A stretch of DNA of 64,000 bases from CAYVAP01 sp964343195 (GCA_964343195.1 CAYFIR010000003.1:62001-126000); one strand, 5' to 3'; positions 36,624 through 44,994 are shown, numbered from the stretch's first letter. Program-made: numbers and translations. The notes: generated from the letters alone by a model not told the origin.

Positions 36624-37004
36624 TTAAACCAAAACGTATAGACTCAAATTGGGCATATACCGAAAATCCTTCCGATTGTAGGTATAAAGATCAAAGCCGT
36701 TGACAATAGCCATAGCCCCTATTAAGGCATCGGGAATTCTCAAGTCATGGCTAAGCCGATAAGAGGCCATCAGTTCGAGAGCTTCGCGAGAGGCCACTTC
36801 GTCAACCTGAAGGATATTATAATGCCTGATTTGGCGCTGCATGCGCTGCAACTCCTGTTTGTTTTGCATCCCCGCAAATAATTCCATTGCGGTTATGGAG
36901 GGCATAAGGATATTTGCCTCTCCAATGTGTTCCAACTGATCTACCACTTCAGCATCCTGCATGAAGAGCCGAATGAAAACATTCGTGTCACAAACCACCT
37001 TCAT
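36624..37004 (-). CDS. PIN-domain ribonuclease toxin (VapC family)
   Basis: A 126-residue PIN-domain protein. The four acidic residues of the active site can be placed: D6 (VVCDTNVF), E41 (TAMELFAG), D92 (IPDALIGA) and D113 (NRKDFRY). The family cleaves RNA in a metal-dependent manner, often tRNA or rRNA. The start overlaps the stop of the gene before it by four bases, and that gene encodes a small acidic protein in the antitoxin position. This is typical for a VapBC-type pair. RNA target unknown. The gene is intact. Confidence 0.87.
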   Translation of the reverse strand: MKVVCDTNVFIRLFMQDAEVVDQLEHIGEANILMPSITAMELFAGMQNKQELQRMQRQIRHYNILQVDEVASREALELMASYRLSHDLRIPDALIGAMAIVNGFDLYTYNRKDFRYMPNLSLYVLV

Positions 37005-37231
37005 AGCCTATCCCCCCAAGCTTGTTTCCTTAGCTCTTCTTGCGAGAGGGTACGTCCCTCCCAGATGCCAGCCAAGGCCCGAAAGTCAGGCTCTGCTGAA
37101 TAGGAAATAGGGCCTTTTTCTTTTGTCTGAGGTGCAGGTTGGCTGATTATTTCAAAGTCAAAAAGCCGCAAAAATTCTTCCAGCTTTTTTAGAGCTGCGT
37201 CGTTTCCCGAACGGATCGTTATCTCTCGCAT
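37001..37231 (-). CDS. Antitoxin partner of the PIN toxin
   Basis: A 76-residue protein beginning MREITIRSGNDAALKKLEEF. It has the shape of an antitoxin: a short N-terminal strand and helix followed by a disordered, toxin-binding tail (PQTKEKGPISYSAEPD ... LSQEELRKQAWGDRL). Earlier in-frame ATGs exist, but the added 21 residues are not family-like. It lies directly upstream of the PIN toxin with a four-base overlap. No clear AbrB or ribbon-helix motif could be named, so family is left open. Upstream is a composite-repeat fragment. Confidence 0.7.
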   Translation of the reverse strand: MREITIRSGNDAALKKLEEFLRLFDFEIISQPAPQTKEKGPISYSAEPDFRALAGIWEGRTLSQEELRKQAWGDRL

Positions 37232-37314
37232 AATTGTGGTCTTTGGGTAAATATACGGAAAAGGGGAATGTTGGTAGATGCCCTCTGCCAACAAATCGAG
37301 GAACGAGTTCCCAG

Positions 37315-37372
37315 GTTACGCAGGGACTCCGATCCCTGTGCCATCTGGTCTTTCCGCCTCCGAACGGACGGT
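37315..37372. repeat. Composite hairpin repeat, copy E (partial)
   Basis: Two modules remain: the CGCAGGGA/TCCCTGTG hairpin and CCGCCTCCGAACGG. They are in the same order as in copies B and C. Confidence 0.7.
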
Positions 37373-37496
37373 AAGCCAATTCGCATTCCCCGCCAATCCT
37401 GCTAAGTTTTATCTACATCTGTGAAAAATATCCTCCCGCCTGCAACGGCGGGATCTGTTTTATATACATTTATGAAAGAAAGGACCAAAAGAAGGA

Positions 37497-37592
37497 AATG
37501 GAGGATATGAAGTATATGCAGGAAATGTAGTAACCAATTTCCTGGAAAGCCGAATCCTCCATACCTCCATACCTCCATACCTCCATACCTCC
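37497..37592. repeat. GGTATGGAG hairpin repeat, left flank of the PadR operon
   Basis: ATGGAGGATATG at left faces four tandem ATACCTCC units at right, so CATACCTCCAT pairs back; an inner stem GGAAAT/ATTTCC is also present. The segment TATGAAGTATATG ... CCAATTTCCT-GAAAGCCGAATC recurs on the far side of the operon. Confidence 0.7.
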
Positions 37593-37598
37593 AAGCAC

Positions 37599-37943
37599 AT
37601 GAAAGGAACCTACCTGGGAGAATTCGAAGAAATCGTACTGCTAACCATCGCCTTGCTGGGCGAAAGTGCCTATGGGGTAGCCATCCGCAAGGAGCTGGAG
37701 GCGCAGGCGGAGCGGAATGTCAGCATCGGGGCGGTGCATGCGGCGTGTAATCGGCTGGAAGACAAAGGGTTCCTCCGTGCGAATTTTGGGGAGGCGACGC
37801 CCCGACGGGGAGGGAAACGCAAGAAAATCTACAGCGTGACCCAGGCTGGACAGGCGGCCCTGACGGCTTCCCGCGAGCTACGCGAAAGCCTCTGGAACCA
37901 GATTCCCCCCACAGCTTTTGACCTCAAATTTGGGCTGTCATGA
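37599..37943 (+). CDS. PadR-family transcriptional regulator
   Basis: A 114-residue winged-helix regulator. The family pattern is clear: LGEFEEIVLLTIALLGESAYG, then SIGAVHAACNRLEDKGFL (recognition helix) and a wing with GGKRKKIYSVTQAGQAAL. PadR proteins usually repress a neighbouring transporter gene until a ligand binds. The stop overlaps the start of the ABC permease gene by four bases, so the two are translated together and the regulator likely controls its own operon. The left hairpin repeat ends seven bases before the start, leaving little space for a promoter outside the repeat. Confidence 0.9.
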   Translation: MKGTYLGEFEEIVLLTIALLGESAYGVAIRKELEAQAERNVSIGAVHAACNRLEDKGFLRANFGEATPRRGGKRKKIYSVTQAGQAALTASRELRESLWNQIPPTAFDLKFGLS

Positions 37944-40600
37944 GTGCGCAACAGCCTCATATCGAGCCTCCTCAGGATGTCCTGCGCTTTTTACGCTGGT
38001 TTTGTGCCGAGAGCTTTCTGGAAGAAATCGAAGGCGATCTGTATGAAATCTTCGAAGATCAGGTCGAAGAACTTGGCCCTGCCCGAGCCCGAAAGGCGTT
38101 TTTCTGGACGTCGTTTTCTTACCTGCGACCCTATTTCTGGGGGCGAAAGTCCCTGTCATTTGACCCATTTAACACCATCGACATGTACCGCAACTACCTC
38201 AAAGTCGCCTGGCGCAACATCGTCAACCAAAAAGGGTATTCGACCATCAACATCCTGGGAATGGCCATCGGCATGGCGGCCTGTCTGGTGATTTTGCTCT
38301 TTGTGCGAAACGAATTGAGTTACGACCAATACCATGAGAACTCCGACCGTACCTACCGCGTTACCCGCGAGTGGTTCAATCAGGCCGGGGAACCTACCCT
38401 GCACCTGGGACACGTAGCACCGCCTTTTGAGCCACTGATCGTCAACGATTTTCCTGGTGAAGTGGAAGCTTCTGTGCGCTTTTTAGAGGACGATCCGCTG
38501 ATCGTGAAGGGCGAAAAGAAGATCGTCGAGGAACGGTTTTTCTTTACAGAGCCGGAGGTGTTTGAGATTTTTTCCTGGAAAATGCTCGAAGGAGACCCGA
38601 CCACTGCCCTGGTGGAACCCAATTCGCTGGTGCTGACCGAGAGTACCGCTCGCAAGTATTTTGGGGACGAATCGGCCCTGGGACAGACCCTTTCCTACCA
38701 GGGGCAGGTGGACCTCAAGATCACTGGTATTATGGCCGATGTGCCGACCAATTCGCACTTTCAGTTTGACATGCTGGGCTCTTTCCAGACGGTGGAGAAT
38801 TTCATGGGGCAGGAAAACATGATGCGCAACTGGGGCAGCAACAATTACGCAACCTATCTCCTGCTGACCGAAGGCCAGAGTCCCGCCGAACTGGAGCGGC
38901 AGTTCCCGGCTTTTATCGACAAACACCTGGGCGAATGGCAGGGAGTACCAGCTTCTACCTTCAACCAGCTTCATCTTCAGCCATTGACCGATATCCACCT
39001 GCATTCGCACCTGGATTCCGAGGTTGAGCCCAATGGAGACATAGCCTACGTCTACATCTTCAGCATGATTGCCCTGCTGGTGCTGGTAATTGCCTGCATC
39101 AACTTCATCAACCTCGCTACCGCACGGGCCATGCGGCGCGCCAAAGAGGTCGGCTTGCGCAAGGTGCTTGGTGCCTTTCGTTCAGCGCTGATCCGGCAGT
39201 TTCTGACCGAGTCGATCCTGTCGGCTTTGTTGGCCATGGTACTGGCGGTGTTGCTGGTGGAATTTGCCCTTCCAGTGCTCAATCAGCGCGTTTTTGCCAA
39301 TACCGAACTGCATACCGATTTCGCGGATCCGTTTTTCTGGAGCCTGGTTCTGGGCATCACGGCTCTGGTAGGGTTGGTTGCGGGGAGCTACCCCGCGTTT
39401 TTTCTATCGCGCTTCCAGCCAGCCCAAATCCTGCGAGGCGGCCCTGGTGGTGGATTTCAACGCTCCTATCTGCGTTCCGGATTGGTGGTTCTGCAATTCA
39501 CCATTTCCATCGCCCTGCTGATCGGGGTGGGCATCATTCAGGATCAGTTGGCCTACGTGCGCAGCAAGCCCCTGGGTTTCAATCAGCAAAATCTGGTATC
39601 GCTGCCCGTGAGTGAAGAGGTCTATGGCGAATATGAAAACCTGCGAAACCGCCTGTTGCAGCATCCTGGCATTACGGAGATCGCCATTTCCTCGCGGGTA
39701 CCTTCCGGTCGGCTGCTCGATTCGCAAGGAGGAAATGCCGAAGTCGATGGCGAAATGAAGCCCATCGAAACCCGCGTAGCGGACATCCACGTGGGGCATA
39801 ATTTCATGGAGACCTTTGATATCCAGCTGGTCACAGGGCGAGATTTTGACCCTCAGCGAGCCAGCGATTCCACCCAGGCATTTATCCTGAATGTAGCTGC
39901 TGTAGAGGCCATTGGCTGGAAAGATGCACAGGAAGCCATAGGCAAGCAGGTTCAGTACGGCAATCGGGAGGGGTTGGTCATCGGCGTTACGGAGGATTTT
40001 CACTTCGAATCGCTCCATCAGGACATTGCGCCCATGATTTTCCTGATCACCGATGGCCGCGCCAATTACTTCACCGTTCGCATGCATGCCAATGCCCGAG
40101 AAGAGGTGCTGGGCCTGCTAGAGGACGAATGGACCCGCCTGCGGCCCGGTTTTCCCTTCTCCTATGTCTCCATTGAAGAGCAGTTTGACGAGCAATACGA
40201 AAACGAAGACCGCCTCGCCGAACTGGTCGGCTACTTCTCCATCTTCGCCGTGCTGATCGCCACGCTAGGGCTGTTGGGACTGGCCGCCTATACGACGGAG
40301 CAGCGCTTCCGAGAGATTGGCATCCGCAAAGTCCTCGGAGCCTCCATCCAGGAAATCCTGGTGCTGCTCACCAAAAACGTCACCCTGCTGGTGCTCATCG
40401 CCCTGGTCATTGCCGCGCCATTGGCCTACCTGATCATGGATCGATTGTGGCTCCCGACCTTCGCCTATCGCGGCTCCGTGGAACTGGATACCTTCTTCCT
40501 CGCCGGAGGTATCGCCCTGCTAATCGCCTGGTTGACAGTCGGCTACCTGGGCTACCGCGCCGCAACGGGTAATCCGGTAGAGGCGATTAGGAGTGAGTGA
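37940..40600 (+). CDS. MacB/FtsX-like ABC transporter permease with prefix domain
   Basis: An 886-residue permease of the MacB-like type. Residues 1-75 form the Bacteroidota permease-prefix domain (FLRWFCAESFLEEIEGDLYE). There follow a first membrane helix (NILGMAIGMAACLVILLFVR), a large periplasmic MacB core, three helices (IFSMIALLVLVIACINFINL ...), an internal copy of the core, and a final set of three helices in an FtsX domain (GIRKVLGASIQEILVLL). No ATPase gene is adjacent, which is common in this group. It probably exports or senses a cell-envelope compound under the PadR regulator. The four-base overlap with padR and flanking repeats suggest a self-contained cassette. Confidence 0.9.
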   Translation: MSAQQPHIEPPQDVLRFLRWFCAESFLEEIEGDLYEIFEDQVEELGPARARKAFFWTSFSYLRPYFWGRKSLSFDPFNTIDMYRNYLKVAWRNIVNQKGYSTINILGMAIGMAACLVILLFVRNELSYDQYHENSDRTYRVTREWFNQAGEPTLHLGHVAPPFEPLIVNDFPGEVEASVRFLEDDPLIVKGEKKIVEERFFFTEPEVFEIFSWKMLEGDPTTALVEPNSLVLTESTARKYFGDESALGQTLSYQGQVDLKITGIMADVPTNSHFQFDMLGSFQTVENFMGQENMMRNWGSNNYATYLLLTEGQSPAELERQFPAFIDKHLGEWQGVPASTFNQLHLQPLTDIHLHSHLDSEVEPNGDIAYVYIFSMIALLVLVIACINFINLATARAMRRAKEVGLRKVLGAFRSALIRQFLTESILSALLAMVLAVLLVEFALPVLNQRVFANTELHTDFADPFFWSLVLGITALVGLVAGSYPAFFLSRFQPAQILRGGPGGGFQRSYLRSGLVVLQFTISIALLIGVGIIQDQLAYVRSKPLGFNQQNLVSLPVSEEVYGEYENLRNRLLQHPGITEIAISSRVPSGRLLDSQGGNAEVDGEMKPIETRVADIHVGHNFMETFDIQLVTGRDFDPQRASDSTQAFILNVAAVEAIGWKDAQEAIGKQVQYGNREGLVIGVTEDFHFESLHQDIAPMIFLITDGRANYFTVRMHANAREEVLGLLEDEWTRLRPGFPFSYVSIEEQFDEQYENEDRLAELVGYFSIFAVLIATLGLLGLAAYTTEQRFREIGIRKVLGASIQEILVLLTKNVTLLVLIALVIAAPLAYLIMDRLWLPTFAYRGSVELDTFFLAGGIALLIAWLTVGYLGYRAATGNPVEAIRSE

Positions 40601-40604
40601 GGGG

Positions 40605-40677
40605 AAGTATATAGAGGCTATGAAGTATATGTAGGAACCAATTTCCTCGAAAGCCGAATCTTCCATACCTCCATACT
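40605..40677. repeat. GGTATGGAG hairpin repeat, right flank of the PadR operon
   Basis: The segment reads TATGAAGTATATGTAGGA, ACCAATTTCCTCGAAAGCC, then GAATCTTCCATACCTCCATAC. It matches the left flank with a short deletion, in the same orientation. Confidence 0.7.
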
Positions 40678-40742
40678 GATCTTCCTCTCACACTTTTGAC
40701 TTCTCAGGGGAATGGCCGTATTTTTTAGCCTGAAACAACCCT

Positions 40743-41939
40743 ATGCCTGCCACCAACAGATCGCTCACTCGCTTTGAAAAAGCCCTGGCCCTGACCGGGC
40801 AGTTTTCCGCTTTCAACATCGTAACGTGGGTGGATATCGAGGGAGAAGTGTCGGGAGATAAGCTGCGAAAAGGACTGGAAACCCTTGCAGCACCCGGATC
40901 GGCCTTGCGGCTGACGCTGTCGCGCAATCTCAAGCGTTTTGTGCAGGTGGAGGAGTTCGAACTACCTTTTGAAGTGGCAGACACTGACTCGAAGGATGCG
41001 GTTGAGCAGGCGCTTAACCATCAGGTGCTACCGGGTGAAGTGCTGTGGAAGGCGACGTTTTTTCCGGGCGAAGGTAAATCGGGGCTGTTGCTGCGATTTC
41101 ACCATGTGCTGATCGATGGAGAGGCCAAGCTGACCCTGATTTGGGATTTGCTGGCTTTTGTTGGCGAAGACACAACGCTACAGCCACGGGAGATGGCCCA
41201 CCTGAAACAGAAAAGTCGTTTTCGGGAAATTGTTCGGTCCATGCGGCGGGGATTACAGCAGCAGCGCTACTATCAGCGCCATGCGACCCATTCCATTCTG
41301 GCTCCTCCACCGACGAAGTGCCATACCATCGACTTCGCTTTGGATGGCGCAGCCACTCAGTCATTGCTCAAAATGGTGCGAAAGCAGCGCATTACGCTGA
41401 ACAGCCTGCTTCAGGCCGCGCTGAGTCAAGCTGTTGCCCACTATTACTCGGGGGCGACGATCCTGCAGGGCATGTGCTTTGCCAGCCACCGTCGCAAGCT
41501 ACAGCAGCGGCCCCAGCCCCACGAACTAGGCGCGGGCATCACCCTGATTCCCTATCTGGCGGATACCCGGCAAGAGCTTTGGTCCCTGGCCCAGACCATC
41601 CAAAGCCAGATAAAGGAAACCCTCTCGGAAGGCGGATACTTTGCGCTCAACTGGATGGCTCCCATGGTCATCGCCCAAGGACTGAAGAGCAAAAAACACA
41701 TGGGAGACGTTGCGCTGAGCTTTTCCGGGGTGATTCCGAGTCAGGGAGACTTTGGTATGCTGAAGTTGGCCGGGCTGCGCTCCTACATCAGCGCCCACCA
41801 CAAAGCTCCACGCTTCAGTGGATGGGGGCAGGTACAGCCTGATGGGGAGCTGAAATTTTGCTTTTGCTACCACAGCATGTCAGAGTCAGAGGCAGCAGCG
41901 ATTGGGCGCTCCTTCCTGGATTCGCTGGCGGTGGGCTAA
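40743..41939 (+). CDS. Condensation-domain-like acyltransferase
   Basis: A 398-residue stand-alone protein with the active-site motif HHVLIDG at residues 120-126, an exact HHxxxDG pattern of condensation domains, PapA acyltransferases and wax-ester/alcohol acyltransferases. Other family-like pieces are the start RSLTRFEKALALTGQFSAFN and the C-terminal block LALSFSGVIPSQGDFG. No carrier protein or adenylation domain is nearby, so it likely uses an acyl-CoA or acyl-carrier donor and an alcohol or amine acceptor. The next gene, a methyltransferase on the same strand about 135 bases on, may act on the same product. Specificity is unknown. Confidence 0.7.
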   Translation: MPATNRSLTRFEKALALTGQFSAFNIVTWVDIEGEVSGDKLRKGLETLAAPGSALRLTLSRNLKRFVQVEEFELPFEVADTDSKDAVEQALNHQVLPGEVLWKATFFPGEGKSGLLLRFHHVLIDGEAKLTLIWDLLAFVGEDTTLQPREMAHLKQKSRFREIVRSMRRGLQQQRYYQRHATHSILAPPPTKCHTIDFALDGAATQSLLKMVRKQRITLNSLLQAALSQAVAHYYSGATILQGMCFASHRRKLQQRPQPHELGAGITLIPYLADTRQELWSLAQTIQSQIKETLSEGGYFALNWMAPMVIAQGLKSKKHMGDVALSFSGVIPSQGDFGMLKLAGLRSYISAHHKAPRFSGWGQVQPDGELKFCFCYHSMSESEAAAIGRSFLDSLAVG

Positions 41940-41994
41940 GGCCGTGCTGAGACGAAGTGAAAAATCAGCTTCGGATAGATGATGGTCCTTTCTC

Positions 41995-42002
41995 TATCTT
42001 TG
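41995..42002 (+). promoter_or_regulatory. Candidate Bacteroidota -7 promoter element
   Basis: TATCTTTG matches the Bacteroidota -7 consensus TAnnTTTG exactly and lies about 70 bases before the methyltransferase start. The -33 region (TTCGG) is a weak match, so the call is tentative. Confidence 0.4.
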
Positions 42003-42074
42003 TTCCTGCAATCAATCGAGATCGCACTTACATTCTGATTTCGAATAACGAGTCACAAATTTCGAATTTCCCCA

Positions 42075-43049
42075 ATGGCTGCTTTTACCCTTGACGACTG
42101 GCACGAAGCCCTATACACCCTCCGCCGGCGGGGGGGGCGCTTTTTCCTTTCCAAGCTCAATCCGAGTGGCCTGGCCCGTACCCGCAGTACCTTTGGCGAC
42201 GAAAATCTGGAGGTGGCCCACTGGTGGATTGTGCCGGGGGTGCGCCGCCGCTGGAATATGCTGATTACCGGAAATCCAGACCTTCGCTATGAAGATCACC
42301 TGATGCAGGGCCTGCTCAAGGGCCGAAAGGGACTCCGAATGTTGTCGCTGGGCTGTGGGATTGCCAGCCATGAGCGATACCTGGCTCGCTATGAGGCATT
42401 TGAAGAAATACTGGCCATCGACCTGTCACAGCCATTGATTAGCGGAGCAAGGCGAAAAGCCAGCGAAGAAGGGTTGGAGAACATTCGTTTTGAAGTAGCA
42501 GACGTCAACCAGATGAAACTGGAGCCGCAGTCCTACGATGTGGTGCTGTTTCATGCTTCGCTGCACCATTTTGCCCATCTGGAAAAACTGATCGGAAAAA
42601 CCATCTACCAATGCCTGAAGTCGGGTGGGGTAGTGGTAATCAACGAATACGTAGGCCCCAATCGGTTGCAATGGACAGAGAGTCAGCTAGCGGCAGCCAA
42701 TGACGCGCTCCACCATGTCCTTCCTCCAGCCTATCGTCAATACCTGGGGACTTCTCAAACCAAGAAAAATATTTACGGTCCTGGACGGCTGCGAATGAAG
42801 CTTTCTGATCCCTCAGAGGCCGTGGAGGCTGAAAAAATTCTTCCTTTGCTCCATCAGCATTTTAAAGCGGTGGAAGAAAAACCCTACGGAGGGAACCTAT
42901 TGGTTCCAGTGCTAAAGCACATCGCCCATCATCTGGTGGAAGACAGCGAGGAGAATAGGGCCATTCTGGCTGAACTTTTCCGGAGAGAGGATGAATTGCT
43001 GGAGCAGGAAGCCAGCATCATGTGGTATGGGGTTTATCAGAAAGGATAA
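42075..43049 (+). CDS. Class I SAM-dependent methyltransferase
   Basis: A 324-residue protein with a Rossmann methyltransferase core. Motif I is MLSLGCGIASHERYL near residues 94-108, followed by ILAIDLSQPLI (motif post I), VADVNQMKLEPQSYDVVLFHA and HHFAHLEKLIGKTIYQ. About 90 residues before motif I and a C-terminal extension of about 110 residues, rich in H and E, are not part of the common core. The substrate is unknown. It may be paired with the condensation-like acyltransferase upstream. Degenerate ATTCG-like sequence (TTTCGAATAAC, TTTCGAATTTC) lies just before the start. Confidence 0.85.
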   Translation: MAAFTLDDWHEALYTLRRRGGRFFLSKLNPSGLARTRSTFGDENLEVAHWWIVPGVRRRWNMLITGNPDLRYEDHLMQGLLKGRKGLRMLSLGCGIASHERYLARYEAFEEILAIDLSQPLISGARRKASEEGLENIRFEVADVNQMKLEPQSYDVVLFHASLHHFAHLEKLIGKTIYQCLKSGGVVVINEYVGPNRLQWTESQLAAANDALHHVLPPAYRQYLGTSQTKKNIYGPGRLRMKLSDPSEAVEAEKILPLLHQHFKAVEEKPYGGNLLVPVLKHIAHHLVEDSEENRAILAELFRREDELLEQEASIMWYGVYQKG

Positions 43050-43070
43050 CTGGATCGGGAAAATCAGGCA

Positions 43071-43190
43071 TGGAGAGGTATGAACTTGCAAGGAAATGAT
43101 ATGGGGGGTATATCAGGGAAATAAGATATATATGGGTAGGTTGGTTATTCGAATCAACTCTATACACCCATATACTCCATACCTATATAT
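43071..43190. repeat. GGTATGGAG hairpin repeat, third copy (diverged)
   Basis: ATGGAGAGGTATG at left faces ATACTCCATACCTAT at right; between them lie GGAAATGATATGGGG and TATACACCCATATA. It resembles the repeats around the PadR operon in layout, with more divergence. It fills much of the gap before the OmpA gene. Confidence 0.5.
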
Positions 43191-43334
43191 TTTTGCCCTA
43201 CTACTTATGACCCGAAAGTAGAATCAATTGGGGCTTTGCTTATTCGAATAAATGGGATGATCCCAGGCTTGGGTTTTCCCTGAGTGGATAATTTTCTCTA
43301 TATTCGGCCGCAGACTTGATTAAGTCCCAACTCG

Positions 43335-44768
43335 ATGAACCTAGCTTCTAAATCCTGTATTTTCATCGCCCTGTTCCTGGGATTTTCCCTGGGAATACTG
43401 CAGGCTCAAACGCCTGATGAGCGGCCCGATAGTGGCTTCCTGATTGACACGGTTTACTTTCAGTACGATAGCTATAAGCTGGATGAAAAGTACCAGGCTC
43501 AACTAGATTCCATGATTGGTATATTTACCGACTATCCAGCGTACTATGTGGAGGTCTTTGGCCACACTGATAGCGTCGGCTCTACGGCTTATAACCTGCT
43601 GTTGTCCAAGGAAAGGGCCCGTCAGGTAGTTTACTACCTTGTCGATCAGGGGGTTGACCTCGAGCGGATTGTGTACGAGGGCCTCGGTACTTTCAAGCCA
43701 GTAGCCAGTAACAGAACCTTTGCTGGTCGCAGGCAAAACCGCCGGGTAGATATTGCGGTCGTATTCTCTACCGAGACGGTAGACCCCGTCTATAAGCCAC
43801 GTCCTGCTGTTACGGATGCTTCTCAGACCGGTCCTTCCCGCCCTGTTGCGGCTCCGATTGATACCGTATTGATGGCGGATTATGAGACATTTTTCATCAA
43901 TCCTCAGATCAAGACTGTGATCATTGCCCCACAAGGCACCCACATCATTGTGCCGGCAGGAACCTTTGATACCGACGAAACTGAAATCGAGATGACAGTG
44001 GGAGAGTTGTACTCCCGCCGTGATATGATCGCCGCTTCCATGACTACTCTATCACGCGATGGGACACTGGAGGCTGCGGGTATGTTTACCTTTTCGGCAC
44101 TTGATGGTCCTCGTGCTGCCAAGATCACAGATGGAGCTGCTTTTCAGATTCAGCTGCCTTCCACACGCCGGGATGCCAACATGAGCGTATATGCCGGACG
44201 TGCCAATCGGGTAAGACGAGGACGCCGCAACCGTGCAGAATTGCCAGGAGGAACGCCTTCCATGGGGCAGGTAAGAGAGTGGCGGGAGGTAGAAGATCCC
44301 AACGTCCGCTACAACGGACGCGATGATCGCTACATATTTGAAGTGGCAGAGCCTGGGGCTTATGCCGTCGCGCGACCACTCTTCTATGCCACCGTGACAG
44401 ATCGGGAGGATGAAGGTGTGGATATCGAAATTAAATTCAAGGGACGTCGGTTTGAGCAGACTACGAATGCGATGATCGTAGGCGAAGTGATCAAAACCTA
44501 TATCCCGCTTCGTAAGGTCAGCACACGCGAGTATGAGGCCCGCAAAGTGCGCTTCCTTGATGACGAGACAGAACTGATTGTCATTGCCTATCAGTTCGAT
44601 GATCGGGGCAATGCCTATTGGACTAAGCTCAGCTTTGAACCAGAAGACTTCATTAGCCGCAAAAAGCGCAGAAACCCCCGAAATCGCCCCAAAATCAAAC
44701 TGAAACTCAAGTTTCGTAAGATTGATCCCGAGGAGCTGAATGAAAGACTGAAGGAGCTGAACGTATAG
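43335..44768 (+). CDS. OmpA-family protein with beta-rich C-terminal region
   Basis: A 477-residue envelope protein. A signal peptide (CIFIALFLGFSLGILQAQ) precedes an OmpA-type peptidoglycan-binding domain at residues about 35-150, with VYFQYDSYKLDEKYQAQLD, VFGHTDSVGSTAYNLLLSKE and the closing GRRQNRRVDIAVVF. The domain is N-terminal rather than in the usual C-terminal place. The remainder is beta-rich, with VPAGTFDTDETEIEMTVGEL and AAGMFTFSAL, a pattern seen in other Bacteroidota surface proteins, and a strongly basic tail (KKRRNPRNRPKIKLKLKFRK). Likely anchors the envelope to peptidoglycan; the role of the rest is unknown. Confidence 0.85.
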   Translation: MNLASKSCIFIALFLGFSLGILQAQTPDERPDSGFLIDTVYFQYDSYKLDEKYQAQLDSMIGIFTDYPAYYVEVFGHTDSVGSTAYNLLLSKERARQVVYYLVDQGVDLERIVYEGLGTFKPVASNRTFAGRRQNRRVDIAVVFSTETVDPVYKPRPAVTDASQTGPSRPVAAPIDTVLMADYETFFINPQIKTVIIAPQGTHIIVPAGTFDTDETEIEMTVGELYSRRDMIAASMTTLSRDGTLEAAGMFTFSALDGPRAAKITDGAAFQIQLPSTRRDANMSVYAGRANRVRRGRRNRAELPGGTPSMGQVREWREVEDPNVRYNGRDDRYIFEVAEPGAYAVARPLFYATVTDREDEGVDIEIKFKGRRFEQTTNAMIVGEVIKTYIPLRKVSTREYEARKVRFLDDETELIVIAYQFDDRGNAYWTKLSFEPEDFISRKKRRNPRNRPKIKLKLKFRKIDPEELNERLKELNV

Positions 44769-44789
44769 AAGATTCCCAAAGCGGGAACT

Positions 44790-44949
44790 AAGTAACGCTC
44801 AAAAAATTAGTTCCGCTTTTGACTTGATCTCTTGCCCGCATACTGCGTCAGAAAAAGCCTCATTTGGCTCGCCAAACTCGGTTTTTCTTCCTTGCCTGCG
44901 AACAAGATTTCTTCGTAAAATCGGGAAGTTATTTTTCTCGCGTTCCTAA
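44790..44949. repeat. 160-bp palindromic element, copy 2
   Basis: It is nearly identical to copy 1 at 14018, with about four differences seen by eye over 160 bases, and has the same central TTTGGC-TC-GCCAAA stem. It lies in the convergent gap between the OmpA-family and aminotransferase genes. No target-site duplication could be made out with certainty. Confidence 0.85.
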
Positions 44950-44951
44950 AT

Positions 44952-44994
44952 TTGGCCTAACAGGATTTGCATAACCCTGTCAGGCCAATTTTTT
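44952..44994 (+). terminator. Rho-independent terminator after the OmpA-family gene
   Basis: TTGGCCTAACAGG pairs with CCTGTCAGGCCAA (one mismatch) across a short loop, followed by TTTTTT. The T-run runs into the stop codon of the convergent aminotransferase gene. Confidence 0.8.

Noticed and set aside
37561..37592. ATACCTCC tandem array considered as a CRISPR or minisatellite
   Set aside because: Four 8-base units without spacers; it is better explained as one arm of a hairpin repeat.
39404..40087. Long frame antisense to the ABC permease
   Set aside because: Shadow of a conserved permease gene with no domain of its own.
41141..41842. 233-codon frame overlapping the condensation-like gene
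   Set aside because: Same strand, other frame, repetitive composition rich in P, R, S and G; the HHxxxDG frame is the real one.
43150..43175. TTCGAATC-like sequence considered as a tRNA T-arm
   Set aside because: No acceptor stem, anticodon arm or CCA context around it.
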